The position numbers and the translations under genes were made by a program. From the NCBI GenBank assembly GCA_006384855.1, contig VCJN01000578.1, forward strand, positions 243,501 to 307,500: 64,000 bases of DNA, given 5' to 3'. The notes below the pieces were generated by a model. That model searched no databases and was not told the origin of the DNA. It saw nothing but the letters and a program-made list of their open reading frames with translations. This document shows, in pieces, positions 29,685-41,759 of the stretch (positions are counted from its first letter, which is position 1; each line of letters starts with the position of its first letter). The stretch is from Tetraselmis striata (Eukaryota > Chlorophyta > Chlorodendrophyceae > Chlorodendrales > Chlorodendraceae).

Positions 29685-32600
29685 GTTGGTATTCTTGCTC
29701 GCTGGAAGTGAGAGTGCCCCGCTTGCCAGAAGCAGTGGATTGCCTTGCTCCGATGGCGACCGCTACATGACCAGGACACACAGAAACATCAGTGCTGTGA
29801 TGCCGTAATTTGAGCAAGGCCACCTGAGTTTGTCACGTCGCCACAACTGAGCGTCACGCTCGCGGTTTAACCCGTAAAAAACGCCGTATTTATGTAGGTG
29901 GCCCAATAATCCCTTGGAAAACTGATTGCTCGTGATATTCAGGGAGATAAAACAATATCAAAGGACACATCGTCACCGCAAAACATTAAAATATGATTAC
30001 CTATCGAATTAACATACATGTTTCTATCTGCGACTGTGTGAGCGGGCAGGTCGAGCAGGATCCAGCTTAAAGGGGCATCGTACTTCATCTACTCCCCGTT
30101 GCACCAGGAGTTAACAGACAGGTGTAGGCAGGGTTTCAAGAAACCATATGTTGAATCCCAGAACACTCAAAGGCACAGACAGGCCTGCAGGCATCGAGTA
30201 AAACCGCCGCGCATATGATGAAATGGACTATGGACGCGTATCAGCGTATAAAGACGGAGCCGCAGAAGGCGCTGGCGGGCGGGACAGTTATAATAGCCGC
30301 ATTTATGGCAGCCGCTTGTACCTGATATGTGGATAGTAGCGAGGAATCGGGGCATTTTCGGCCAGTTCGTAGTTTGCTTAACACTGCTGCCTTCATCACG
30401 GCACCTCTACATGCATGAGCTGTAGGTTACAGCACCAAGACCCTGACCACTACGGGTACTTGCAAGGGTATGAGACTTGGAGTGATCCTCACGGGCCTGG
30501 TGGTGGCCGGCATCACCCACAACGTCCGCTGGTCAAGGGTGGGTAATGTAGGGGGGTTGCACAGGATACGGTCACACCCCAAATCATGCATCTGCACCGA
30601 TGGAGAGCTATAAACATGACGTGATACGAACGTACGTGCTGACTATACCGGTGGGTGGGCTCTCCGGCGCCGCTGATGAGCTCCGGAAATCAGTCAGCGG
30701 GGCGGGAGAACTCTCGTGGGTGGCGCGGGTCGGCGAGCCGCGCATGTATCCTGCGTGACGGAGGATACACTATAGTGCACAATATATACTGGAAAGATCA
30801 GGCGAGCCGCCGGCATCAGCCCCCGTAGCTGCGACACAACTAGCCATCATGGCACCGACGGCGCCTCGCAGAGTCACCCACGTGCACCCTACAGCCGGCG
30901 AGGCTTGCAAGGCACTTTATACGATCACTGAGGCGCGTTTATTTGTAGTGGTCGGTTTGGACGGGTGGCCGAGTGTTGCTACACATTCGGCCGTCAACCT
31001 TGGCCCAAGGTTATGTTTTCGGGCGCTCACTCACTCCCACCCACGTACCGTCCCGACCCCGGATGCGACCTAAGACAGGAAGGATCGACTCGGGGCATAT
31101 GACAGCTTGCTTGATGTATCTACATTTTACAGGTCAGGCTGGTCTAGCCACTCTTGGCTGTGCAGTTGGTGTGCTGCTCGTGACCCTAGGTGTGCAGAAG
31201 ACCTCCCCAGATGACCCGAATACCTACCCTGGTTTACTGACCCCTTTACTCGCTGTATGACATGTAAACGGACACAGGGGTACAGGGGTACAGGGGTTTA
31301 CACCAGAAAGTCCGGGATCAATATACGTTATTGGGGTCGAGGACGAAATTCCCCCGTCAGCGCGTTGCCGCGTACCTGTTTGCATCTGAGAGAGTAGCGA
31401 CTAAAGGGGTCGCTGAAAGCCTGAAAGAGGGATAGGAGCGACGACGCGGTGTTTTCCGAAACCGAGTAGCCCCTGAAACCGAAGTCACCAAAACATCGGG
31501 AGAGAAGCGGGGGTTAAGTCACGAGCAACGAAGCTGAACCGCCCGCCCATTGATAGTAACCCCGAAACTACCAGTCTCCGAAACTAGAGTCTCCAAACCA
31601 TAGGGATATAGGGGTTAACGGAGAGTCACGAGCAATGCAGCTGAACCGCCCGCCCACTGATAACCACCGTGAAAGCAGGGCCCCCTAGAGATGAGGGGTG
31701 CACGGACAGACACGAACAACGAAGCTGAGCCGCCGGCCCACTATAACAACCAGCGACACGCCCGAAGTAGAGACGGCGGACACAGGCGGTTCGGGAAGCA
31801 GGCAGTCACGCGAACGTGCCGGTCCCCAGCTCGCGGGCGAAAGAAACGTCAGTGATGGGCTGAGATGTCCCCCCCCCCCCTCTCCCTCCTACCAAGAGGG
31901 GCGAACCTGGACGGCGAAACAAATGGGTGAAGCGAGAGCGCTGTCGGGCAGCAAGGCCCCCGTTGGGCACGGTGGATGCAACGGGACGGCAGGCACGTGC
32001 AGTGCTGCGCGATGGGCGTGAGCTTACCCTGTCGGGCGGGCCGATAGGAGTGCAGAGTCGAGGACGCCTACAGACAGCGAACAAGAAGGCTCTGTCCAGG
32101 TCGGCACTGGTCGGCGCGCGGTTTGGGCCATTTGTCGCTACTGTACACTCGTGTTGGGCGGTTCGTTAGTTGATTCTTGCTACCCTACTGGTGTGAATTA
32201 CGGAAAGGGCAGTAACAAATTCCCCTACTGTACCTGTACTGCTAAGAGCGTAACTTCAGGATCAGCTCAGATAGCCGCCTAAAGGCGACCCGCATCCCGC
32301 AACCCTACTGATACAGTACCTAAGGAAACCACTGCCACCCATCTACGGATAACGATCGCTGCCAGCCGTCGCTACGAACAGGTACAAATAAATACACGTC
32401 GCTGTTTAAAATAAGTCTAGTCGCTAATCCGTCTCGTCGCTGATCCGTCGCTGTGCCCGCCCAGGGCTGTACTAGCATTGCTAATCCTTACTGCAGCAGG
32501 CAGAACGGAATATTATGTCCATATACGGTACATAATGTACAGAATTATGCAGGATTTGTCGTTATGTATCTGTCTCTATTATCTGCAAAAGCATTTTATT

Positions 32601-32864
32601 CGTTTCCAGGATTATGTTTTCGGTTATCGAGCCGCAAGGCGGGCGCAGGCGGCGATGAGGCGACGCGGTGCCGCATCATGATGCACAGCATCGTCCCTGC
32701 CCCGTTAGGCCGTCATCGTCTGGGGCGCGCTACCCCTATCTCCTACCTGTACTTGCAGCAATTGCACAGTACTGGGACCAGTACAGAAGCAGCTAGTGAG
32801 TAGCCGGTCGGTAACTCGGTACCGGTACACTCGGCGGTCGGTAATGTTTAGACTGAAGTTGGTT
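29685..32864. other. Non-coding region with local repeats
   Basis: Upstream of the secreted-protein gene; 29685-29900 probably holds its promoter. No convincing gene. Notable: (GGGGTACAG)3 at about 31274-31300, a diverged triple repeat at 31513-31752, an 11-base C run near 31869, and several GTCGCTA/TAGCGAC motifs (31392, 32138, 32369, 32414) like those in the CACTA subterminal regions. Confidence 0.45.
31513..31752. repeat. Diverged tandem repeat, three copies
   Basis: Segments of about 50 bp (TCACGAGCAACGAAGCTGAA then CCGCCCGCCCATTGAT) recur at 31517, 31626 and 31705, spaced 80-110 bp. Copies differ by 10-20 percent. Confidence 0.6.
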
Positions 32865-33924
32865 CCCCTACCTCTTGGGTTGGGTTGAGCGGAGGAAAAG
32901 GAGAGCCGCGTCCGAAATCGCCTGGAATACGTGAGAATCAATACCGGTCGCAATACGGTTTTATCACGGATTTTAGGCGTCCGTCCTCCGTCCTCCGTCC
33001 GTCCTCGTGTGCTGCGTCTTCGTGAATGAACCGTCATACGTTCGATCTGTGCTCGTTTGATTTCTAGGCACTCCTACCACAGTCCGTTAAAATCCTGCGA
33101 CTAAGACGGATCTATCGTGAATTATACCGGAAACATACAGCAAAAATCACGAATGTCCGCCGTCCGTCCTCCGTCATACGCGCTTCGTGTATGAACCGTC
33201 ATACACTCGGTGTTCGGTCGTTTGATTTCACAGTACAGGTACGTGTACGGTAAGGTTCTAAATGGATGCGCGTGTATTCTAGCCCAGGCACGTCATATAT
33301 TCGTCTAAAACGCCAAAATAACGCGGTACCGCAGCGCGTTTTTACTGCTGAATCAGCAAGCGAGACTATTCAGCGACTATTCCTTACTTATACGGGAGTC
33401 AAAGTATGATGCTGTAAAAAGGGGTCGCCGCGGTGCGGGGGCAGTCCGCCGACCCGGGGCCCGGCGTCCGTCGACGGACGGGCGACGGTCGAACGATGGC
33501 GTCCGACGTTCGGCGTCCGGTGCCGGTACAGGCGGCGGGCGTGGCGATTCGCGGCGTGCCCGCCCCGTAGACCTGACGACCGGCCTGCGCGGCCTCGTGC
33601 GGGATGCGGGCCGCCTGTAGGCGGCTTGTACTGTATTGCTGATCTTGTAGTGCTGCTTTTTTTTTTTTTGGTAATACAACTTTTAGCGGTGGGTTGGGTA
33701 CCGGCCTTTTTGTAATGCACACCAGTAGTCAGCGGCCCGCTTTTACGCGGCTTGCAGATTTAATCTGTTTTACAAAATAATACGTCTCTTTTGAAAAATA
33801 AATTACTGACAAATCTAACGCTAAAAGCATTATTACCCGGAAACAACAGTATTACAAGATCAACACTACAAGCCGGCTAAAAGCGGCCCGCATCCCGCAC
33901 CAGGCTCAACCCAAGAGGTAGGGG
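32865..33924. repeat. Foldback element with 18-bp inverted ends
   Basis: CCCCTACCTCTTGGGTTG at 32865-32882 and its exact reverse complement at 33907-33924. Inside, 33597-33680 and 33840-33905 form a second inverted pair (TGCGGGATGCGGGCCGC / GCGGCCCGCATCCCGCA plus about 45 bp more). A related GACCCGCATCCCGCA copy lies near 32287. Also inside is an imperfect duplication (CGTCCGTCCTCC .. GAACCGTCATAC) at about 32985-33060 and 33160-33230. A palindromic non-autonomous element is likely; no gene seen. Confidence 0.5.
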
Positions 33925-34289
33925 CACCTCCACAAATCCCCGGCGCGAAGCGCCGCTTAGTGAGGATGAGGATATTGTAAATCCTGCGGCGCCGCAGGAT
34001 TTATAGGACCCATATATATTCTCCGGCACGCGGACACGCGGGTGTGTCCACCGCATTGAAGTTGGTAATTATTGTCGGCACCGGAACGTGCGTGACCGCA
34101 CGCGCGGTTGCAGAACCACGCCCGCACGCCCGCGCAGCCATTTCGCCGACAGTGCCATTCACCGCTGCCATCCCCACAGACGACGCCGCGCTTCCGCGCT
34201 GCTCTTAGCGGAACCGAAACTTCCTGCCTACACGGTTCGGCCGTTGCAGCTGGTGCCGCCGTGGAGGGGACGTCGTGCTCGCCACCGTT

Positions 34290-34520
34290 CTAGTCGCCAC
34301 CGCATGGGGTAACAACATGACCGCTGCGGCTAGCCTCTTTGGCCGGCGCGCCCTCGGATGCTGGGTCTTCGAGCTCCGCGTCGAGCTCGTCAGTTGCATC
34401 CAGCAGACTAGCGAAGCTCTGGCGAGGAGCAGGTGCGTTGGGCAGCGAGGCGTGCTCCATTGCGGCGGCGAGTTTTGAAATATTCCGACCAGAGCGGCGG
34501 GGCGGTAAACGGCTTGTCAA
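34290..34520 (-). CDS. Possible exon, low-complexity
   Basis: MTSRLPPRRSGRNISKLAAA.. then FASLLDATDELDAELEDPAS, with protein-like acidic/Ala composition. It ends at TAG (34292-34290), but the same frame remains open for about 110 further codons to a TAA near 33957, with a Cys-rich part (CGDGSGEWHCRRNGCAG). No ATG context, splice sites or family to confirm it. Confidence 0.2.
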   Translation of the reverse strand: MTSRLPPRRSGRNISKLAAAMEHASLPNAPAPRQSFASLLDATDELDAELEDPASEGAPAKEASRSGHVVTPCGGD

Positions 34521-35655
34521 CGCGCGCGACGCGCCCTGTGACCGCGGGAGTGGGGCGCGATGTCAACAGTACGCACCGCAACAACCGCGTCTCGGCCGAC
34601 CATGCCGCCGAGTGTGGCAGATACTGCGAGAGAGACGCGAGGGGTAGCAGGGTTGGGGCAGTGGGGGAGTCGAACTGGTGCTGGGGTTGGCGAGTACACC
34701 TGAAATGATGCGGCGCGAAATGATGCGGCCGCCTCGCTCCGTGTCCGCCACATCTCAGGATTTGGGGCTATTAAAGCGAGTTTTGGGGTTAGCAACTTCG
34801 CGGCGGGCGGACACCGATGAGGATTTTGATCCGGGCGAATTCGGGGACGATTCATGGTCAAAAATAAATAATATCCAATCTTTACCAACTTCGGTCTTTG
34901 GGATGTATTCTTGGGGTTTACCGTTTTACGACCCCACATGAGAAGTCCCCGTGACGCGACGCCCCCCGCGTGACAGGATTGCCCCCGAACCTGCCGACAA
35001 TACTGTGCACGAGGCGGTGGGGGAATATTCCGCACCCGTTGTAGATGTGAGCTGCCCCGACTCTGTGCGTTTCGTTTGCCCCATGCTATGTTGTATGGTA
35101 TAGTGCGTGCCCATAAAACCTTCTTTATGCATATGCCGGGGAGATGGCGTCCATGACTACGCAGCCGTCGAGTACCATCATGAGTATAACAGTACTACAT
35201 TAGTGAAACCATACTATAATGAGTACTACAGAAGCGTTTCCGCCCGAGTTTCACAGCGATTAAATGATAAAAGACGATTACTGCACGGAAGATTTCCGAC
35301 ATGTAACCCCCCCCTCCCCAAGCCTCCTCTCCTCGAACTTCTGCCCGTCTTGCTTAAAGAAACCTGTAGAAGGGTTACTATACTTATGGCACTGCATTGT
35401 AGTCCGTGGAGGAGGCGCGGCTATCTATCCGTTCACCTCCTAGCACGACCTAGCCGTCTCCCACAAGTGAGGATGCCATCAATATGGAGGTTAACCTCTT
35501 GGCATTTCTGTGGCAATCTTTGAGTTTGAAGCGGGACGATGTTGCGCCGCCACTTGCCACTTCTCAAAGCTTGAATCTCACGATGGAAGTGCTAGATGTA
35601 GAGGTGTCCCCACCCCGACGAGCTCGAGGAACGCCGCCGCTGCAAGACGTCGTCC
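34521..35655. other. No clear gene
   Basis: A plus-strand stretch at 34704-34941 (MMRREMMRPPRSVSATSQDL .. DTDEDFDPGEFGDD) is open but unproven. Otherwise I see nothing supportable. Confidence 0.4.
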
Positions 35656-35979
35656 ATGATATCAGGCAATCTTTTCTATGTTCATGACCCGCTGTCAGGC
35701 TATGTTATCTATGTTCTCGACCCGCTGTCAGGCAATCTTATCTATGTTGCCTCTCCCATTCTGAGAAAGTTAGAGCCATTATTTGATGTTTTCATGTGTT
35801 GCCGCCTCCGCAGCGTCCTTGACACCCCACGTGTATCACGGCCCATCGGCAAGCACCTTTATGTGCGTGCTTATATATTCGCGGACGAGGAGGGGGGGGT
35901 CCTCGCCCGTATTGCTCTCCTAGAACATGTCGTATCTCGTAGGCAGTCAAACGGGATAGTCCCCCTTTGTAGTATGTAA
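35656..35979 (+). CDS. Small ORF with 11-residue repeats
   Basis: ATG 35656, 107 codons. It opens with three 11-residue repeats (GNLFYVHDPLS, GYVIYVLDPLS, GNLIYVASPIL) encoded by a 33-bp tandem repeat at 35665-35763, followed by an Arg/Leu-rich part. It ends 17 bases before the gypsy LTR. No family recognised; weak. Confidence 0.25.
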   Translation: MISGNLFYVHDPLSGYVIYVLDPLSGNLIYVASPILRKLEPLFDVFMCCRLRSVLDTPRVSRPIGKHLYVRAYIFADEEGGVLARIALLEHVVSRRQSNGIVPLCSM

Positions 35980-35996
35980 ATTGTTCACACTAGTAA

Positions 35997-37506
35997 TGTT
36001 ATACGTCAATTCCCTTTTAGCTGTAATGTCCCGCTCGAGTTGTACGGGATACGGCTGCCACCATGGGGCCATGCGGTTGCTGGTCGTATGCGCGGTGCGG
36101 CAGACTTCCAACGTACTGGTGCAGCGGCCTCGCGACTTGATACCATGCGCATGTACAGCGCGTGGGGGCCGGGCTCCCTATCGCTTTTCCAGTCGGATCA
36201 CGAGTCCGCCCGCAAGATTCCCCATGCTGCTTATTCGGCCGCCGCTGCGCGGGTACTGGGCCTTTGCCCGCGCGGAGGTTCCGCGCTTGTCACTTGCCCT
36301 GGCCCAACGTGTGGTATTGATCCCTTATGGCTTCGCTCTACGGATGGCTCGAACCGGAGCGCTACGGATTTCATCGTGGATCATCTACCCATATGCCCCG
36401 TAGCGAACTACAAGCACCGCATGCATACCGCTTTGAAGAATCTGTGGGCATCTGTGGCAATTGATGCGGGGGCGGTGCTTGACCGGGACCGCTCGGGAGC
36501 CGGCGACTTGACCCTTGAGACGAGTGGGCTGCGCCCAGCGGACCGCTCGCGGCCGTCGGACCTGACGCTGGCGGGGTGGGGAGGGGCGGCGTGCGATTAC
36601 ATGCATGATCGACTTCGCGTGCGTGTCCTCCACGACCCCCACTTGGAGCGACGACCCCCGCTGGTGCATCCCGGGAATCGCGGCGACCGAGGCGGAGCAT
36701 GCTAAGTTGGCAGCGGACCGGGCGTCTTCCGCCCCAGTGCAGGGTGTTCACCGGTACTACCCTTTTGTGGTTGAGGACCGCGGCCGACTCGGGAAGTCCG
36801 CTTTGACGGTGGTCTACATCTTCGCGGTGCTGTTGGATGTGCGCAACTTCCCTGGCGGTCCTTCCGCCCCGACCTCTTGCTTTCTTCGTGGTCAATCCGT
36901 TCAGGCACTTCGAAACTTTGTCGCCGGCCAACCTGCTGAGTTCCGCCGTCACCTGTCGCGCACACGGCGGGGGCTGTTGCAGCGGGTCTCGGCTTGCGTG
37001 CATGGTACCCTGGGCGGCATTCTCTCTGCCGGTGTGCATATGGCCAAGTCTGATGCGTGTGCTCGTGCCCACTCTGCGTCTTCTCATGTTACTGCTTCCA
37101 CCCCGCAGTCGATGTAGAGGACCTTTCTGATTGCCTTTTATTTTGGTGATTTCCGATATCGCCTTCTGCTGCTAGCCCCAGTAGTACGACTACGCATCCC
37201 TCTGTCTATATATATCTCAGTCTCTGTATATATTAGTAGTGCGGGTATAATAATAGTAGAAGGCCGAAGACTGTTCTGGAATTTTCTAGAGTTCCCTGTC
37301 CTTGGCCTTATGTTGCTAACACAGCACGGGTATGACTACAACCTCGGCGGGTATAAATACCGCCCCAGGCAGTCTACCAGAGACAGAAACCGACACATAT
37401 TAACCCGAAACTTTGTAACCAGAATACAGATTGGCCACACTTCCGAAATCCTTCCGCGGCTTCCTAAAGGGCCTGAACTATTGGCTAAAGCATATATAGC
37501 CTAACA
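35997..37506 (+). repeat. 5' LTR of gypsy element (split by insertion)
   Basis: LTR parts are 35997-36035 and 37180-37506. Comparison with the 3' LTR shows the intact order (CCCGCTTTAGTAGTACGACT) at the split point. TATA-like TATATATA motifs lie in 37205-37235. Confidence 0.85.
36036..37179 (+). mobile_element. 5'-truncated LINE-like insertion in the 5' LTR
   Basis: Absent from the 3' LTR, hence a later insertion. It codes for what looks like the C-terminal end of a non-LTR RT protein: a frame from about 36040 (LPPWGHAVAGRMRGAADFQR .. VDHLPICPVANYKHRMHTAL .. SGLRPADRSRPSDLTLAG). After a 4-base insertion near 36601 (relative to the 55.9-kb copy) another frame follows: IDFACVSSTTPTW .. AATEAEHAKLAADRASSAPV .. 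VHRYYPFVVEDRGRLGKSAL. The Asp-Leu-Thr, E-x-x-K and FVxE pattern is typical of the domain after the RT in many algal and plant LINE-like elements. The 3' end (..GATATCGCCTTCTGC) recurs at 19 kb. Confidence 0.65.
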
Positions 37507-37545
37507 CTTGGTTTCGGAGCTGAGACCGCAGCAAGCGACGTAAGG

Positions 37546-38709
37546 ATGGCTACAGAAACAGAGATGCCACCTGAGGACAGCGGGAGCTCATCGGCAGCGG
37601 CCACTGCCGGCGGAGCACAGCCGATTCCGCTTGAAGGAGGTCAAGAGGGCACGCAACCGACCCTTGAGAACGTGATTAGCATGCTTCAACGACTAGCTGA
37701 CCGAGTCGAGACTATGTCGACGGAACAAGCGAAGATGCCAGCACTAGCGAGAGCTGCGATGGCGGCAACTGCAGATATTTGACGCTTGGACGCGTACATA
37801 CGACAAGGCTTCAGTCACTTCGACGACCGAGTAAACCGGAGCCGAGTTGTGGAGCAGCATATGCGTGACCATCTTCGTTCAACCCAGACCAGCGACATGC
37901 CTGGACTGATGCCGAGCGATGTGAAGCCAGCGAAGATTGAAAAGCTTTCGACTACGAATGTCAACGAACTGCGGAACTCGTTTCGTCATGCGCGGGGTTA
38001 CTTGAAGTATCACAACGTAAATCCGGAGGAACCTCGTAGCGTGTATTGGGCATCTGGCTACTTTTACGGGCATGTATATATCCAAGTGGTGGTATGCGCG
38101 CAAGTGGCGAGTACGCACGACGAGATTAACGGCGGTTTTACCGGTATTACAGACATGGAGGCGGCATTAATTACCGAAAGATGCGGACGTACACCGGCGA
38201 AACAAGCTCGTATCAACCTGGATCGCGCGACACGGAGGACTACAGTACAGAAATACGCGAATTATTTCCGCGAAAAGCTGCTGGAGCTACCGCATCGACA
38301 CGAGGAGGACAACGTACATTACTTCCAACGCGGACTAAAACCACATATTTGTAAGGAAGTTGCTCTGAAGAACCCTAATATCCTCGCAGCGGCTGCATAG
38401 GCGGCCCTGGCTGTCGAGGCTGCGGAGCGAGAGACGGATGTACACCGCGAGATTCGTCGCGAGCGCATGAACATAATGGAAGACGATGGCGACGAGGAGG
38501 AGCAGTACTACAACAGCGTTGAGGGTGAGACTACAGAACAAGAAGAAGACTTGATGAGGGCGCGGCCATTGACCGAGGAGGAGGTTGAGAGCATCAAGGA
38601 AGAGGGACGTTGTTTTATTTGCATGAAGAAGGGTCATATTGCATCCGCGCTCCCGAGCAAGAAGAAGATTTCCAAGAAACAATTCAGAAAGACCCGGCCG
38701 GGAAACTGA
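37546..38709 (+). pseudogene. gypsy gag
   Basis: ATG 37546: acidic N-terminus (MATETEMPPEDSGSSSAAAT), coiled region (ENVISMLQRLADRVETMSTE), then a retrotrans_gag-like domain (EKLSTTNVNELRNSFRHARG .. KYANYFREKLLELPHRHEED .. FQRGLKPHICKEVALKNPN) and an acidic linker. It ends near a zinc knuckle, RCFICMKKGHIA, in which the fourth ligand Cys is missing. In-frame TGA at 37780-37782 and TAG at 38398-38400 interrupt it; the frame is otherwise continuous. Confidence 0.8.
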
Positions 38710-39699
38710 GACGCGAGTCGGCCGCGCGCGGCGCCGGACAGGGTGAAGCAGGATTGTCCCCTACCACAGCTTGCGAGACCTGGAGTACATCCCTCGTACC
38801 TCGAACGACAGTGAGGCCTAATTTCCTCCACGAGGATTTCAGTGACTGGATGGTACATCGCGAATTATTTCACGAGTACACGAAGAACTACGGAACCTGA
38901 GACTTAGACTGAGCTTGCGACAACGACGGCCTGAATTCTCAAGTTTCTGGAAGTTTCTGCTGTCCGGCTCGCTCGTTTCAAGAACATGCATGATTTCTGA
39001 GAATATCGGCGTATTTGGCTAAACGCCCCGTGTGACCGAATTGAAGTTTTTTGGGGGCCACTACCTTCGGCAAAATTTATTGCATCCGCATTTACGAGCA
39101 ATTATTGTGGTCCCAAAATGGTCATATAAACCGTGGTTTCGACTAATGAGAAATGTTCGCCTGGTGGATGAGTTACCGGCGGAGACTTCTGTGTTTACGT
39201 GCCCTACAAACGACGGAATAGGAGGTGCGAGGCAAGATGCCGGCCCGACTCGATGGGCGACACATAGCTACCTCGACGATGGCACCGGCGTACAGTTTCT
39301 ACCGCAGCACATGAGAACCCCACCGAAGCCCGAGTGGACGCACTCGAAGGTACTAGTGACCGATGGAAGGCGAGTGCTTCTGACTGTAGAAGACAACGGA
39401 CTGATATGGTTTTCAGATGGCAAGCGCGACGCTACTGAAGCGACACCGGAGACAACAGCAGTACGACGATTATCCGAGCGAACTGGGTATCGAGTACAAG
39501 AGAGCAATCTACGGTACCTCGGCACTCGGCGAGTGGAAGACAACCGGTGCCATGTATACTTGCATCGCGTTCGCTGTCATAGTGTACCTACAAAGACCCC
39601 TTCTGACGATGAACTGTGGACATTTTGGGAGAATACTGGAAGCACGGCCTACGGGGTATCTGGAGACAGACACAGCACGCTACCCGCTACGGTTCGAGA

Positions 39700-40140
39700 G
39701 CTTCGGAGAGCACATTGACGAGTATGTTAACCGTAACGTCCGACTACCTAATGAAGGTTCCAGAGCGCGTATCTTCAACGTACCTCCACCGAAAGGTACC
39801 CGGCCGCTGACCGTAAATCTGGCGAGCTACGAGGAAAACACTGTAAAATATTGGTGGACTGGTGCAACCGAGACTTTTATGAGTACCGAGTGGGTGTAGC
39901 AGCATCAACGCCCTACGGTATCCGGCGGTAGATATCGCATTAAACTGGCCGACGGCATCACGAGCACGAGTACCAAGCGGTTGAGGAGCGAAGTACTTAC
40001 CATAGGAGCATTCGACTACAAATTGGACGCTATAGCTACGAACTTGGATAAATTCGACATAGTTCTCGGACAACCTTGGCTTGAATCAGTTAATCTTGAC
40101 ATCGACTGTACTGGTAAAATCATTAATCACCGGAAGACTT
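39700..40140 (+). pseudogene. gypsy protease region
   Basis: Frame reading TGATETFMSTEWV, then TAG at 39897-39899, then SGGRYRIKLADGITSTSTKR .. LRSEVLTIGAF .. LDKFDIVLGQPWLESVNLDI. This is the retropepsin layout (DTGA .. ADG .. DIILG.WL). The catalytic Asp of DTGA is replaced by Trp (WTGA), so the enzyme would be dead. Confidence 0.7.
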
Positions 40141-40439
40141 GAGAGGTTATAGCTACAGCAGAACATTAAAATGTACCTACAACGGTTTACCACATGGACG
40201 CGGCTAGAATGGCGAAGGAACTTCGAAAGAGTCGCGGTGAACAACTATTTGCTGTTGCGTTACGCGAGGTGCTCGATGCAGTGGCTGAGATGCGTACGTA
40301 CCAGTCGACCGAGTGGACCAAGGAGTTGTAGGAGTCCGTCACTGAGATCGCGGACATCATCGCGGAGCCTGTCGACCTACCACCGGAGCGCGAGTTCGAC
40401 TTTGAGATCAACCTAGAGAGCGACGAACCCTCAAAATAT

Positions 40440-41420
40440 CGGACGTACCGTATGTCACCAGCGGAGCTGCAGAAGGTACGGTCGCAATTGGAGGGATTCT
40501 TGTCTTACTAAAGGTTGGATACGTCCGTCGAAATCAAGCTACGGCGCCCCTATTTTATTCGTTCGTAAAAAGGACGGCACTCTGCGTATGCATGTGTGTC
40601 GACTACCGCAAACTCAACGACCTTACGAAGAAAGACCGGACCCCGCTTCCTCGTATCGACGAATTATTGGACTCACTACCCGGAGCAACTACTTTCAATA
40701 CTTTGGGCTATCATCAAGTACGAATTTAACCGGAAGACATCCACTAAGCAGCAGTTCGGACGTACTATGGACTCTACGAGTACTGCGTGCTACCATACGG
40801 GCCTGACAAACGCCCCAGCTGGGTTCCAAACGATGATGAAACGGGTTTTGAAACCATATCTTGGAAAGTTCTCCGTAGTATACCTGGACGACGTGCTGAT
40901 CTACGGCAAGACAGTAGAAGAGCATCTCGAGCATATCAGATTGGTGATACGGGAGATGCAACGACACCATTTGCATATCAAGCCGTCGAAGTGTTCGTTC
41001 GGCCGTGCTAGCGTGGAGTTTCTAGGCCATATCGTCGAAGCGGGACAGATCAAGATGGATCCATGTAAGGTTAAAGTTGTTCAACAGTGGCCCGTGCCGA
41101 AAACCGTAAAGGACGTACGAGGTTTTCTCGGCCTTGCTGGCTACTACCGTAAGTTCATCCATAACTTTGCGGCTCTTGCGGCGACACTCAACGACCTGAC
41201 GAAGAATCAACCGGAGTTTGCCTGGAATCCTCTTGCTGACGCATCATCTTGTGCATTGAAGGACGCAATGGTACGAGCACCCGTATTGAATATGCCGGAC
41301 ACATCTGCGAACGCCCGTTACACAATGTATACATACGCTCATGGATTTACAATGGGAGCTGTGCTACAGCAAGATCAAGGCTCGGACTACGACATGTTGC
41401 GTATCATGCGCGCAAGATGA
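40440..41420 (+). pseudogene. gypsy reverse transcriptase
   Basis: Pieces in different frames: [15 protein letters not shown] and [16 protein letters not shown] around 40510-40590, [20 protein letters not shown] .. [11 protein letters not shown] to 40730, then from about 40800 one frame: [37 protein letters not shown] (YLDD), KPSKCSFGRASVEFLGHIV, VRGFLGLAGYYRKFIHNFAA. A short deletion around FNTLGYHQ removes the motif A Asp region; TAA codons sit at 40727 and 40745. Confidence 0.85.
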
Positions 41421-41731
41421 ACAAGCACGAAGTTCATTACCCGGTGCATGAGCAAGAATTGTTGGCGGTTTGTGATGCACTTATGAAGTTCCGATTCTAC
41501 CTCGATGGAGCGGCGGGCTTTACTGTCATCGCCGATCACAACACGCTACGACACTTCTTTCGCCAACGCAATTTGTCGACACGTCAAGTGCGATGGCTGC
41601 AGGTCTTTGCACCTTATCAACGGCATATGGACATCATCTACAAGCGAGGAGATGCAAATCATGCGGACGCTCTCTCTCGACGACCTGACTTGAAGGATGC
41701 GCTACATAAGCTGGAGCTGCTGAACGATTGA
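41405..41731 (+). pseudogene. gypsy RNase H
   Basis: Continues in the next frame: KMNKHEVHYPVHEQELLAVC (the E-x-E-L-L-A box), FTVIADHNTLRHFF (Asp), RWLQVFAPYQRHMDIIYKRG, NHADALSRR (terminal Asp). Ends at TGA before the integrase. Confidence 0.85.
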
Positions 41732-41759
41732 TCAAAAGACGAGGCTAACTGCGAAAGAA

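Noticed and set aside
31335..31365. Hammerhead ribozyme (GAGGACGAAATT)
   Set aside because: No CTGATGA core or matching stems upstream within a sensible distance.
33377..33722. Arg/Pro-rich minus-strand ORFs at 33.4-33.7 kb
   Set aside because: Three overlapping frames in GC-rich palindromic DNA with no protein-like pattern.
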